Shown piece after piece: positions 16,022 to 26,200 of a DNA stretch of 64,000 nucleotides. The position numbers and the translations under genes are program-made. Each line of letters begins with the position of its first letter. The first letter of the stretch is position 1. The notes under the pieces are model-generated. The model saw only the letters and a program-made list of their open reading frames with translations, was not told the origin of the DNA and made no database searches. The stretch comes from Candidatus Aminicenantota bacterium (GTDB lineage: Bacteria; Acidobacteriota; Aminicenantia; Aminicenantales; UBA8522). The stretch is taken from the NCBI GenBank assembly GCA_017886205.1, contig JAFNEO010000045.1, positions 62,001-126,000 on the forward strand. The letters are read 5' to 3'.

Positions 16022-18703
16022 TTAGCGCGGGAGCTTCAGCGACCAGAGGTCCCCCTTAACCTCGGCAAGCATCATGTACAACCGGCCCGGGGCCGCCGTC
16101 ACGCGGCTGATACCAAAATGCTTCATGTCGGGAGAGGCATGATTATGGAAAGCCGCGAAGGGCTCGCCCGACGGCTTCCCGTCGTCGGTGATGCGCTGGG
16201 CCCAGACACAAATGAATCCGTCACGCTTTGAGCCGTAATATAGAATCTTGCCGTCTGTTGACCATCTGGGCGAGCCGAGATAGTTGCGGTCCCCGGCAAG
16301 CTTCGTCCACGTCGCTGCGGCTGCGGGCTGGTCGCCCACCTTTGCCAGGTAAAGGCCCGCGGTCCCATCGGGCAAGGCGAGCGTGAAGGCCACCCAGCGG
16401 TCTGACGGCGCCAACGCCGCATCATACACATCCCCTTGGCCGGCCGTGTCCAGGAATACGCTGCGCCGGCTCCCGGCCGTGTCCAGCCGAGCCAGCTTAT
16501 TGCCTGACATGACGAGAACATCCTTCGTTTTCGTAAAGAATCCTAAAATGATAACGTCTTCGCCAACCGGCTGAGGCGCGGCGCCATTTTCTGCGACATA
16601 GGAGGTCCACTTACCGCCGACGATATCGGAATACGCCAGCCGTGATCCGTCCGGGCTAAACCGCGGGAAGACGTTGAGCGTCTTGTTGGAGCAGACAATC
16701 GATTCTTCCTGGCCGGTCGCCATCTTGCGGACCCGGATCTCGAGTTGTTGCGAGGAATAGGCCGTCCAGGCGAGAGTGGAGCCATCTGCCGAAACGGCGA
16801 CGTCCCATTTCCCCGTCGAATCGGAGGTGACCGGCTCGGGCGGTCCCGAGGCCAAACCGTCGCTCAATTTCAGCGGCACCGACCAGATGTTGGGTGTCAA
16901 AGCTACGGTGTTGAAGACCATCCGGCCGTCAAACGATATCGAGGCTCCCCACAGCGTCCCGGTCAATGACGCGATGAGCTGCGGCTCGCCGGGCGCTGAA
17001 CGGGATTCTTCGGCGAGCGGAACCCGATACAGGCTCATGCCGCCCACCGAGTTGCCCTCCGAATAATAGAGATGGTCATTCCACCAGGCCGCAACAAGAC
17101 GGGTCGAGCCGGGATAGTTGCGTTGAGGCGGATTGATGCGCACGGCCGGACCTCCGGCCACAGGCGCCAGCCACCAGCCGGGGCCGTCCGGGTCGCGCGC
17201 CCCGTCGAAGAAAATAGTCTTGCCGTCCGCCGACCACAGCGGCGATGAATGCGACGGTCCTTTGGGCAAAATGACGAATTCCGGCTGGAAGGGGCGGGGA
17301 ACCCCGCCCGTCGCAGGGACCAGGAACAGCTTGGCGGTCCGGACTATCGCGGAAGCGACCAGGTAGAGGATTGTCGTTCCGTCGGGAGAGAACGAGGGCA
17401 GCCGTCCCCCCTCGGCGATCCGACGCTCGGTTCCGCCGAGAGACTCGGTGATATAAAGCCCGCCGCCGTCCCGCTCGGACCAGAAGACAATCTTCGACCC
17501 ATCCGGTGAGAAACTCGGGAACCAGTCGGGCGCCGGATGCGTCGTCAGCCGGACGGTTTGCTTCCCGCTCAGCTGCCGCACGTAGATGTCCATGTTGCCG
17601 TCTCGCTCGGACGAATAGGCGATCATTTTTCCGTCCGGCGAGATCGCCGGAGTAAACGCGCCTCCCGACTCGAACGTGATCCGCTCCGGTTGGACCATCA
17701 CCGGCCTCGGAGCGGGCTTCAACATCAGCCAGGCTATGACGCCGCCCGCCGCCAGGACTCCCAACGCGGACAACACGGGGATGAGCCAGCTCCTTCGGCG
17801 TGCCGGCGACGGCGCGGCGGCCATAGCGGACATCTTGCCCGACTCGGACTCCTCTTTCATGTCCTGAAGCGCCACCTTCAGGTCCGACATATTTTGCCAG
17901 CGCCGCTGCGGGTCTTTCCGCAGGCACCGCATCACGACTTGCTCCACCCCCGCCGGCAGACGGCTCGTGGTTCCGCTCGGCGACGCCGGGTCCAGGGCGA
18001 TGACCGCCGCCATGGTGGTGGCTTTCGTTTCCCCGTCAAAGGCGCGGCGGCCGGTCAACATCTCATAAAGGACCGACCCAAAGGAGAAGATGTCCGAACG
18101 GGCATCCACCGTCTTGCCCGCGGCCTGCTCGGGCGACATGTAGGCCACGGTCCCGAGGATCACTCCCTCCTCGGTGACCGGCCGCCGGGCGAGGGTCAGG
18201 GTCGCGGCCAAATCGTCGATTTGTTCGACCTGTTCGACGAGTTTGGCCAGCCCGAAGTCGAGGATTTTGACCAGGCCGTCCGGAGTGACCATGATGTTGG
18301 AAGGTTTCAAATCGCGGTGAATGATCCCCGCCGCATGAGCCTTCCCCAGGCCATCGGCAATCTGGATCGCCAAGGCCAGCGCGTCGTTGAGCGGCAGCCC
18401 CTTGGGGCCGATCAGATCGTCGAGCATCCGTCCCGTAACATGCTCCATGGCGATGAAATGGACATCGTCCGCCTGGCCTATATCATAGATGGTGACGATG
18501 TTCGGATGATTCAGCGCCGAGGCCGATTTGGCCTCCTGTTCGAATCGCCGCCGGCGTTCCGGGTCGGACATTTTATCGGCGGGCAGGACCTTCAGGGCGA
18601 CGAATCGGTCCAGGCGCTCGTCGCGCGCCTTAAAGACCGCCCCCATCCCCCCCTCTCCTAGCTTCTCGACTATGGAGTAATGCGCGATGGTGCGACCGAT
18701 CAT
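16022..18703 (-). CDS. Ser/Thr protein kinase with C-terminal PD40/TolB beta-propeller repeats
   Basis: 893 residues from the ATG at 18703 (MIGRTIAHYSIVEKLGEGGM); the longer open frame would begin inside the promoter, so it is rejected. Kinase domain at about 10-275 with LGEGGMG, FVALKVL, IIHRDLKPSN and DFGLAKL; a membrane helix (IPVLSALGVLAAGGVIAWLM) near residue 315; then beta-propeller repeats with SPDGKMIAYSSERDG, FSPDGSKIVFWSERDG and FSPDGSRLAYSD. This architecture is common in Acidobacteriota-like genomes; the propeller probably binds a ligand or partner outside the membrane. It is a different subfamily from the zinc-ribbon/TPR kinases nearby. Confidence 0.88.
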   Translation of the reverse strand: MIGRTIAHYSIVEKLGEGGMGAVFKARDERLDRFVALKVLPADKMSDPERRRRFEQEAKSASALNHPNIVTIYDIGQADDVHFIAMEHVTGRMLDDLIGPKGLPLNDALALAIQIADGLGKAHAAGIIHRDLKPSNIMVTPDGLVKILDFGLAKLVEQVEQIDDLAATLTLARRPVTEEGVILGTVAYMSPEQAAGKTVDARSDIFSFGSVLYEMLTGRRAFDGETKATTMAAVIALDPASPSGTTSRLPAGVEQVVMRCLRKDPQRRWQNMSDLKVALQDMKEESESGKMSAMAAAPSPARRRSWLIPVLSALGVLAAGGVIAWLMLKPAPRPVMVQPERITFESGGAFTPAISPDGKMIAYSSERDGNMDIYVRQLSGKQTVRLTTHPAPDWFPSFSPDGSKIVFWSERDGGGLYITESLGGTERRIAEGGRLPSFSPDGTTILYLVASAIVRTAKLFLVPATGGVPRPFQPEFVILPKGPSHSSPLWSADGKTIFFDGARDPDGPGWWLAPVAGGPAVRINPPQRNYPGSTRLVAAWWNDHLYYSEGNSVGGMSLYRVPLAEESRSAPGEPQLIASLTGTLWGASISFDGRMVFNTVALTPNIWSVPLKLSDGLASGPPEPVTSDSTGKWDVAVSADGSTLAWTAYSSQQLEIRVRKMATGQEESIVCSNKTLNVFPRFSPDGSRLAYSDIVGGKWTSYVAENGAAPQPVGEDVIILGFFTKTKDVLVMSGNKLARLDTAGSRRSVFLDTAGQGDVYDAALAPSDRWVAFTLALPDGTAGLYLAKVGDQPAAAATWTKLAGDRNYLGSPRWSTDGKILYYGSKRDGFICVWAQRITDDGKPSGEPFAAFHNHASPDMKHFGISRVTAAPGRLYMMLAEVKGDLWSLKLPR

Positions 18704-18724
18704 CGGATGTGAGCCCACGCGTAG

Positions 18725-18754
18725 ATAGTAGGTCGCGGCGACGCAGATTGTCAA
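18725..18754 (-). promoter_or_regulatory. Predicted promoter of the PD40 kinase gene
   Basis: On the minus strand: TTGACA (18754-18749), 18 bases, TACTAT (18730-18725), giving a leader of about 15 bases before the ATG at 18703. Confidence 0.6.
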
Positions 18755-18802
18755 GAGTCGTGCAATTGCTCAATCACCGTCCGATAGCTCCCTGGAGAGA
18801 AG

Positions 18803-18896
18803 AATTGGGGGCGGTTCCGCGGCCGGGACCGTAATTTGCTTTACGCCAAGTATCTCGAACGGTTTCGAGAAGCGAAAAAAAATAATTCTGCGTTGC
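18803..18896 (+). pseudogene. C-terminal fragment of a nucleotidyltransferase gene
   Basis: The plus strand encodes GRDRNLLYAKYLERFREAKK (18821 onward), matching GRDRDLLDAKYLERVKKAKR at the C-terminus of the nucleotidyltransferase at 26447-26911. Upstream there is no matching frame, so only the gene's end remains. It lies between the promoter of the PD40 kinase and the 3' end of a TonB receptor. The rest of 18755-19017 shows nothing recognisable. Confidence 0.6.
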
Positions 18897-19017
18897 AGTC
18901 GGCGGTCTATATGTGCGCCGGAAAACTCGTATGCAGGCCGGGTCACCGCGCAGGCGGACGAAAGCGAGAAAACAGGCTCCGATGAAGAAGATGAATTTTA
19001 TTGAGTAACAAAGAGAA

Positions 19018-21399
19018 TCACCAACGGTAGGAAATGCTGGCAACGGCACGGCGGCGAAGAATGTCACCTCCAAAGATCTCATAATGTTTGTTATTGAGCA
19101 CGTTGCTGATGTTGGCTCCGAGAGAGAATCTATCGCCAATCTTAAAATTCGAAATCAGGTCAATCAGGCTGTAGGATTTTACATCGCCCATAAAGGTGCC
19201 GGCCGCCCATGGGAAGCCATCTACCCATCGATAGCGCAGAGACATGTTGAACCGGTCGGACACATAGGCCATTCCCAAATTGATCCGGTGCTCGGGCGTG
19301 TTGGCGAGGATTTTGTCTTCGATCAGCTGTTCTTTGACTTTGTAATCGAACCAGGTATAGTTGAAATCCATATTCCAGTGTTTGCCGAGGAAATATCTAA
19401 GATCAAGCTCTATCCCCTGAGAGTTTGCTCTGCCGGCATTGGTAATGGAAGCCGCGGCAAAAATTGCAGAACCGTCTTCGAGGCTGTTGGACATGAGGGC
19501 AAAAAGGCGTGGCGGCAAGTTATTTCGTAGTGTTGTAACAATTGCAGCCTGAATCTCCGGCGGAAGATCGGATGGCGGAGCGTAGGGCCCGTATGAGGGA
19601 TTAACACCCGGCAACGGATCGGTGATAAAATTCTTAAGCTGGTTTCTGAAGTAATTGATGTGAAATATTAGCTTCCGAGCGAAGATATTGGAATATCCTA
19701 TCTCGACGCCGGTCATCTCCTCGACTTTGAGCTTCTCATTTCCGAGAGCGAGCACAGGGATGTTATTAAATCCCAGACCCAGGTTCATGCCGCCAAAAGC
19801 AGCGGAGAGCCCATCTTCGATGGCGGACAGATTAACAGTAGGAGCGACCGGAACCTTCATAAAAAACTCAGAGTAGTTCGGTGACTGAAACGCCTGGCTG
19901 ATGGTAAAACGGAGTGAATGGCCGGGATTGAATGAATACACAAGAGCCGCTTTTGGTGAGAACTGGGGATCATGCAGTGTACTAAAGTCCACGCGACCTG
20001 CGAGCACGAACTTGAGCTTGTCCGTGAAGAAATAATCGAGCTGGCCATAAACGGCCTCCATGTGTTCATTGACGGCCTTGGATGTGAGTGTTTGAACGCC
20101 CTGTTCGTTAGCGCTATCGACTGCTTCACGGCGAATGGAGAAGCCGCCGACAAGCCTGCCCTTTCCCGTGGCGAAATCGGTGAATCCCTGGATTTCTCCG
20201 TGGATCCTGGACAAGTCGGCACACAGTTGTCCACCAGAACTGAGGGAAATTCCCTGGAAATCCACCCCCCCGAGACTATACGCGGAAATGTTCCAGTGCG
20301 GGGAATGGAAGTTAACCCTCGCCAGAGGTATCGATGTGTCTTTGCCTTGCATGCGGCTTGAACCGGCAATAAAGGCATCTCCCTTATGATCGACAAACCA
20401 GGTTTCAAGAGTGAGCACGCTGCCGCCTCCGAAATGCTTGTCCAATCTTATTTTGGCGTTTAGGCTCTTTAACTTGTCAGACAGTAAAGGAACCGCTTCA
20501 CTCGGAAGGCCTTCATACTCTACGGATTCGTTGCGCGACTGGGTGAAGCCCTTGCCTTCCATGTATCCACCCAGGATCGTGAAGTACCAGCCCTTGCCCA
20601 GACTGCTCGCGTATCGCAGATCGAGGCGAGCCGTGCCCGGCTCACCCAGGGAAAAGCGTATCATGCCGCCCTGGCTGTATCGAGGGTCCTTGCTGCTGAT
20701 GTTGAAAACACCGTTGTAACTATTCGCGCCGTAGAGGGCCGATCCGGGACCTCGAACCAATTCCAGGGATGCCAGGTCAGGGAGGAAAGAGGAGACCATC
20801 GGCCAATTCTGAGCTCCCAGCAAGATAATGCTCACATCGACACCGTCCAGCAAAGTGAGGACGCGGCGGTTCAGGCTGGAGTTGAAACCCCGCGTATTGA
20901 GATTGAAATCATAGAGCCCGCTCTGTGTTGAATCAACGCCCGGGGTCGTTTCCAAGATCTTAGGCAGCTCCCCGTGAGCGATTTCCCGTTCGATCGCCGC
21001 CTCCTCCACCACACTCACCGCCGCAGGAGCATCAACGACGCGTTCCGTGCGACGTGATGCTGCCTGGACTGTCAGGGTATGGGCAAGCAGAACCTCCCAT
21101 TCAACATCCACATTGCATTGTGTTGGGCTGCCGGCTGTGACAACCATGTCTTCCTTTGTAACGGAGTTGTCTCCCTGCTTGAAAATGAGTGTATATTTTC
21201 CAGGCCGGAGGCGGTCGAAGGTGTAAGCCCCATTCTTATCGGTTATCGTCGAAAGCGAGAGTTCCTTCAGGACAACATCAATCCCGCCGATCGGCTTGCC
21301 GGCCTTCGTCACCTGTCCCTGGATGCGGCCGGGATCTTCGGCCCGGGAAAGCACCGGAATCAGCAGGACAAAGATAAGTATTAAGGCGTTCTTTTTCAT
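19018..21399 (-). CDS. TonB-dependent outer-membrane receptor
   Basis: 793 residues from the ATG at 21399 (MKKNALILIFVLLIPVLSRA); the upstream ATG at 21411 is part of the GGAGGG ribosome-binding site. Order: signal peptide, CarboxypepD_reg-like domain (GRIQGQVTKAGKPIGGIDVV), plug with RVVDAPAAVSVV and LVRGPGSALYGANSYNGVFN, and barrel ending RRRAVASISYRW. The plug is of the FepA/BtuB-like kind that binds small ligands such as siderophores or cobalamin; the substrate is not readable. It is unlike the 999-residue receptor at 12882, being shorter with a more classical plug. Confidence 0.88.
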   Translation of the reverse strand: MKKNALILIFVLLIPVLSRAEDPGRIQGQVTKAGKPIGGIDVVLKELSLSTITDKNGAYTFDRLRPGKYTLIFKQGDNSVTKEDMVVTAGSPTQCNVDVEWEVLLAHTLTVQAASRRTERVVDAPAAVSVVEEAAIEREIAHGELPKILETTPGVDSTQSGLYDFNLNTRGFNSSLNRRVLTLLDGVDVSIILLGAQNWPMVSSFLPDLASLELVRGPGSALYGANSYNGVFNISSKDPRYSQGGMIRFSLGEPGTARLDLRYASSLGKGWYFTILGGYMEGKGFTQSRNESVEYEGLPSEAVPLLSDKLKSLNAKIRLDKHFGGGSVLTLETWFVDHKGDAFIAGSSRMQGKDTSIPLARVNFHSPHWNISAYSLGGVDFQGISLSSGGQLCADLSRIHGEIQGFTDFATGKGRLVGGFSIRREAVDSANEQGVQTLTSKAVNEHMEAVYGQLDYFFTDKLKFVLAGRVDFSTLHDPQFSPKAALVYSFNPGHSLRFTISQAFQSPNYSEFFMKVPVAPTVNLSAIEDGLSAAFGGMNLGLGFNNIPVLALGNEKLKVEEMTGVEIGYSNIFARKLIFHINYFRNQLKNFITDPLPGVNPSYGPYAPPSDLPPEIQAAIVTTLRNNLPPRLFALMSNSLEDGSAIFAAASITNAGRANSQGIELDLRYFLGKHWNMDFNYTWFDYKVKEQLIEDKILANTPEHRINLGMAYVSDRFNMSLRYRWVDGFPWAAGTFMGDVKSYSLIDLISNFKIGDRFSLGANISNVLNNKHYEIFGGDILRRRAVASISYRW

Positions 21400-21424
21400 A
21401 TTTCCCTCCACCCAACCTTAAAGA

Positions 21425-21453
21425 AATATAAATCGGAGATTGGAATATGTCAA
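21425..21453 (-). promoter_or_regulatory. Predicted promoter of the 793-residue TonB receptor gene
   Basis: Minus strand TTGACA (21453-21448), 17 bases, TATATT (21430-21425). The -35 box touches the truncated 5' edge of the kinase/TPR pseudogene, so part of that gene may have been lost when this promoter region arrived or formed. Confidence 0.6.
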
Positions 21454-21846
21454 GAACGGCTGGAGGGCGGCGGCATCGCCCGGAGAGCCCAAGCCCCTGG
21501 CGACGCTGGGAGACATAAGTTATCGCAATGGCATTCTGAACGATGCCGTCGAATATTACCAGCAGGCCCTCCGGATCAAACCGGACTACGGATGCGAAGA
21601 ACGGATCGCCTACATCCAGGCCATCGAGGGGAACTACGGCGACGCACTGGCCTGGATCGACCAGTTCATTCTGATGGCGCCGAACAACGACAACAAGGGC
21701 CGCGGGTACTGGTGGAAGGCCATTTTTAACCATATCTCCGGCCGGCGCGGGCAGAATATCAGAACCTGCTTGAGCACTGGAAGGATGCCGACCCCGGAAT
21801 CCCTGAGCTCGTGGACACCAAAGCCCGCTTGGCCGCGCTCGTATAA
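21449..21846 (+). pseudogene. Truncated and internally deleted kinase/TPR gene
   Basis: The sequence aligns with the TPR part of the kinase at 23277 from codons for AAASPGEPKP, including a stretch of about 140 nearly identical bases (encoding GNYGDALAWIDQFILMA and GRGYWWKA..FNHISGRRG). After GCGCGGGCAG the sequence jumps to the family C-terminus (LVDTKARLAALV then TAA). The intact paralogue has GCGCGGGCAG at both corresponding sites (about 25653 and 26334), so a deletion between direct repeats explains the join; it also shifts the reading frame. The 5' two-thirds, including the kinase, is absent. Confidence 0.85.
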
Positions 21847-21914
21847 ATTGAAAAATTTGCCAGTCTCATAAAATATATCTTGATTTATTAATAATTATAT
21901 GTTAAAAAATCAAT

Positions 21915-23174
21915 ATGATTGTCTATCGCCACATTATTGACCGAATAAAGCCCTGGCTCGGCAAAGAGAAAATCATCCTCCTGACCGGCCCCAGACAGGT
22001 CGGAAAGACGACGATCCTCAAGATCCTGAAAGAAGAGCTGAAGAAAGAATCCAAGATTCTTTTCTTCTCCTGTGATCTGGAGATGGGAAATCCCCTTTTT
22101 AAAGATCCTAGGCTCTTCATCAACCTGCTGGAAGCTGAACTCGGTGCAAGCCGTAAGATTTGCGTTTTCCTGGACGAACTTCAATACATCCCTCAGGCAG
22201 GTTTGTTTCTAAAGCCCGTGTTCGACCGGTTGAAAGACCGGATTCAATTTTTTGTCTCCGGTTCCTCAAGCCTCGAGATCTCGCGCAGCCGAGAATTCCT
22301 CACCGGGCGCAAAATCGAATTCCGGATCACTCCCTTTACCTTTCAGGAATGGCTCGGCATCTCCTCCGAGTTCAGCTATCCGCGGTCCATCTCCATCGAG
22401 CCGCTCGCCGAAATCTCCGATTTCTATCGATCCCACCAGGCTGACCTGGAGGGACTGGCCCTGACCTATCTGAACTGGGGAGGATACCCCGAGCCCGCCT
22501 TCGAGCCTCAGGAAAACAAGCTCCAGATCATCAGAGAGATCATCAGCACCTATCTGCAAAAAGACATCGCCGGGTTTCTGAATATCTCGAACCTGGAAGG
22601 TTACAACAACCTCATCCGGCTCCTCGCCGGACAGGCGGGAGGACTCGTGAACCGGCACGAGATCAGCAACACGCTGAGGCTGAACACGCAGACGCTGAAC
22701 AAGTATTTGGCCGTCCTCGAGGGCACCTATATGTTCACCCTGCTGTCGCCCTTTTTCACGAACATCCGGAAAGAGATCAGCAAGATGAAAAAGGTCTATG
22801 TCTTCGACCCCGGCGTGCGGCGCGTCATCACCAACGGCAGGCCTCTCGTTAGCTTGGATGACGTGAGCGGACCCGACGTCGAGAATTTCATCTTTACTAT
22901 CCTGAACAACAACCCGCAGGTCACTCGATTGAATTATTATCGGACGATTTCAAAGTCGGAAATCGACTTCATCATCCAATCCGACGACGGAATAATCCCA
23001 GTGGAAGTCAAATTCAGGCCCCACTACGACCGAGTCCCTGTTGCCGTTCAACATTTCGAGAAACTTTATAAAAAGAAAGTCCCAAAGGGAATTATTGTGA
23101 CACGAGACTATTTGGCCAAAGACGGCGAGATATTCTTCATTCCCTTCGTGGTTTTTCCGTTTCTCCAGTTCTGA
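21915..23174 (+). CDS. AAA ATPase with DUF4143 C-terminal domain
   Basis: 419 residues. Walker A GPRQVGKTT (about 25-33), Walker B ICVFLDELQ (about 82-90), sensor-like FFVSGSSSLEISRS, and a C-terminal DUF4143 region with a nuclease-like SEIDFII...IPVEVKF motif. Proteins of this family are common, often mobile and of unknown function; some act in conflict or partitioning systems. The ATG follows an AT-rich stretch unlike the neighbourhood. It stands alone between a pseudogene and a kinase gene, so context gives no clue to its partner. Confidence 0.8.
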   Translation: MIVYRHIIDRIKPWLGKEKIILLTGPRQVGKTTILKILKEELKKESKILFFSCDLEMGNPLFKDPRLFINLLEAELGASRKICVFLDELQYIPQAGLFLKPVFDRLKDRIQFFVSGSSSLEISRSREFLTGRKIEFRITPFTFQEWLGISSEFSYPRSISIEPLAEISDFYRSHQADLEGLALTYLNWGGYPEPAFEPQENKLQIIREIISTYLQKDIAGFLNISNLEGYNNLIRLLAGQAGGLVNRHEISNTLRLNTQTLNKYLAVLEGTYMFTLLSPFFTNIRKEISKMKKVYVFDPGVRRVITNGRPLVSLDDVSGPDVENFIFTILNNNPQVTRLNYYRTISKSEIDFIIQSDDGIIPVEVKFRPHYDRVPVAVQHFEKLYKKKVPKGIIVTRDYLAKDGEIFFIPFVVFPFLQF

Positions 23175-23220
23175 ATCCCTCCGTCCCCTTGGCCGCTCAC
23201 GGATTTCCTAATTCCCCGAG

Positions 23221-23249
23221 TTGACACCCGGCCCATAAATGAATATTCT
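23221..23249 (+). promoter_or_regulatory. Promoter of kinase gene 2
   Basis: TTGACA (23221-23226), 17 bases, TATTCT (23244-23249), 27 bases before the ATG. Position and design match the promoter of kinase gene 1. Confidence 0.65.
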
Positions 23250-23276
23250 TGGCCGAGTCAGTTTTAAGCGCGCAGC

Positions 23277-26200
23277 ATGGCCACTAAGTGCCCGAAGTGT
23301 CACTTTGACAATCCCCCAGATACGATATTCTGCGGCCGGTGCGCCACCAAGCTCGACGCCGCCGCTCAGCCGTCATTCACCCTGACCCTGGAAACGCCCC
23401 TCGATGAGCTGCCCCGCGGCGCCGTCTTCGGCGGGCGCTACGAGGTTATCGAAGAGCTCGGCCGGGGCGGCATGGGAAGCGTCTACCGGGTCGAAGACAA
23501 GAAGGTCAACGAAGAGATCGCCCTCAAGCTCATCAACCCCGAGATCGCCCAGGACAGAAAGATAATCGACCGGTTCAGCCACGAGCTCAAGGTGGCCCGC
23601 CAGATCTCCCACCGGAACGTCTGCCGGATGTACGACCTTGGAGAGGCCGAAGGCTCTCACTTCATCACGATGGAGTATGTGCAGGGCGAGGATCTGAGGA
23701 GCCTGCTCAAGAGGATCGGCCGCCTCCCCGAAGACAAGGCGTTGTCCATCGCCGGGCAGGTGGCCGACGGGCTGGCCGAAGCCCATCACCTGGGAATCGT
23801 CCACCGGGACCTCAAACCCGGCAACGTCATGGTGGACCGCGAGGGGAATGCCAAGATCATGGACTTCGGGATCGCGCGGTCGACCAAGGCGAAGGTGGTG
23901 ACGGCCACGGGCCTGATCATCGGCACGCCGGACTACATGTCGCCCGAGCAGGCCGAGGCCAAGGAGGTCGACGGCCGGTCGGACATTTATTCTTTGGGTG
24001 TCATTCTCTACGAGATGACGACCGGGCAGGTTCCGTTTGAAGGCGAGACGGCTCTCGCCGTCGCCATGAAGCACAAGTCGGAGAAACCGAGGGACCCGAG
24101 AGACTTCAACCCTCAAATCTCGGTTGCGCTCAGCCGGCTAATCCTGAAATGCCTGGAGAAAGAAAAGGAAAAGCGCTTTCAGACGGCCGCAGAACTCAGC
24201 GCGGAGATCGAGGCGATCTGCGGAGGATTGCCGACGGCTGAGCGGATGAAGCCTGGGCGGAAAACTCTCACTCCTAGAGAGATCACGGTGACATTCAAGC
24301 TCAGGAGGTTTCTCATTCCTGCTCTGGCCGTGGTCGTCCTCGCCGTGCTCGGATTCGTCCTCTCGCGCATCGTCCTCAAACCCAAGCCCGGCGAACGGTC
24401 GGTTGCCGTGATCAACTTCCAGAATCAAACGGGCGACGCCGCTTACGATTACTTCCAGAAGGCCATCCCCAACCTCCTCATAACCAGCCTCGAGCAATCC
24501 AAGTACCTCCAGGTCACGACCTTCGAACGCCTGCGGGACCTCATGCGGCAGATGGGAAAGGCGGAGGTGGAGACGATTGACGGCGACCTCGGGTTCGAGC
24601 TCTGCCGTCAGGACAATGTCGAGGTCCTCGTCCTCGGAAGCTATGTCAAGGCGGGCGAGACGTTCGCCACGGACGTCAAGATCTTCGATGTGAAGACCCG
24701 GAAGATGATAAAGAGCTTCACGGCCCAGGGAACGGGCGCGCAGAGCATCCTGGATAAGCAGATCGGCGACCTGAGCCGCCAGATCTCCCGCGGAGTCGGG
24801 CTCTCGAAGAAGGCGGTGGACGAAACCAAAACCCTCATGGCTCAGACCCCGACCGCATCGATCGACGCCTACAAGTACTATCTCGCGGGGCACGAAAAGA
24901 TCGAAAAAAGTTATTGGGACGAAGCCCGGAAAGACCTGGAGAAAGCCATAGAGCTCGACCCTCAATTCGCCCTGGCCTATTACGATCTTTGCATCGCCCT
25001 CTCTCAATCAGGGAACCTCCTGGCTTCTCGCGAGGCGCTCACGAAAGCCAAGGAGCTTTCCGCCCGGGCCCCCGAGAAGGACCGGCTGTACATCGAAGCG
25101 GCCTGGGCTTCAAGAAGCGAAGGCGACTACGAAAAGCGTCTCCGGATTCTTCAGGAAATTGCGGCTAAATATCCCAAGGAAAAGGATATCCACCTCACCC
25201 TGATCGCCTACTATGACGCGCATGGGATGTTCCCTCAGGCCATCGCCGAGGCCGAAAAAGGCCTCACGCTCGACCCCAAGTGGAGCCTCATGCTGGAATA
25301 CCTGGGCTGGGTCTATCGCAATTCGGGTGATCCCGCCAAGGGAGAGGAGATTTTGAAACAGGCGGCGGCCGCCGCGCCCGGAGAGCCCGACCCCCTGGAT
25401 TCACTGGGGCAAATGTGCTATCTCGACGGAAGGCTCGACGAGGCCGTCGAATACTACAAGGAGGCCCTGAAGGTCAAGCCCGATTTCGGCTGCGAGGAGA
25501 TCATCGCTTATATTCACGCCGTTAAGGGGAACTACGGCGACGCACTGGCCTGGATCGACCAGTTCATTCTGATGGCACTGAACAACGGCAACAAGGGCCG
25601 CGGGTACTGGTGGAAGGCCGTTTTTAACCATATCTCCGGCCGGCGCGGGCAGGCCAAAGCGGAGATGGAGCGATTCAAGCGGTTCGCGGAATCCGGCGGG
25701 GCCGATAACGTATTCCCACTCATCGCCGCCCTGTATGGGGAAGCCCTTCTCTTTTTTGACAGTGGTGATTATGAAAACGCCGTCCGAAGTCTTTCCCAAG
25801 GCCAACAAGCGACCCTGGATTTTTACCGTCCAACAAAGGATGCGTCTTCCGTCGAGGCCCTGATTTCCTTTGAGCGCGACCTTGTGTCGGGATTCGTGGC
25901 GGTGAGGGAGGGGCGGAGCGAGGCCGCGCGCGGGAAAATCGAGGCGGCCACAGCGGCTTGGCCGGGATCCGAGCGTGCCAGACTCGGAAGAGATCGCGTG
26001 TTGGAACAGGCCTTGATAAGGCTCCGGGCGGATGTCCTGGTCCTTGAGGGAAAACCGGCAGAGGCCATCGCCCTCATGGATAAGGAATTCAAGCCCATCA
26101 TGCGCGGGGTTGGCTTGACCGTTATGCTCTTCGCCACTTTATTCCTGAATTTCCCGCTTGAGCAGGATGTCGTGCCGTGCGCTTACGAGAAGATGGGAGA

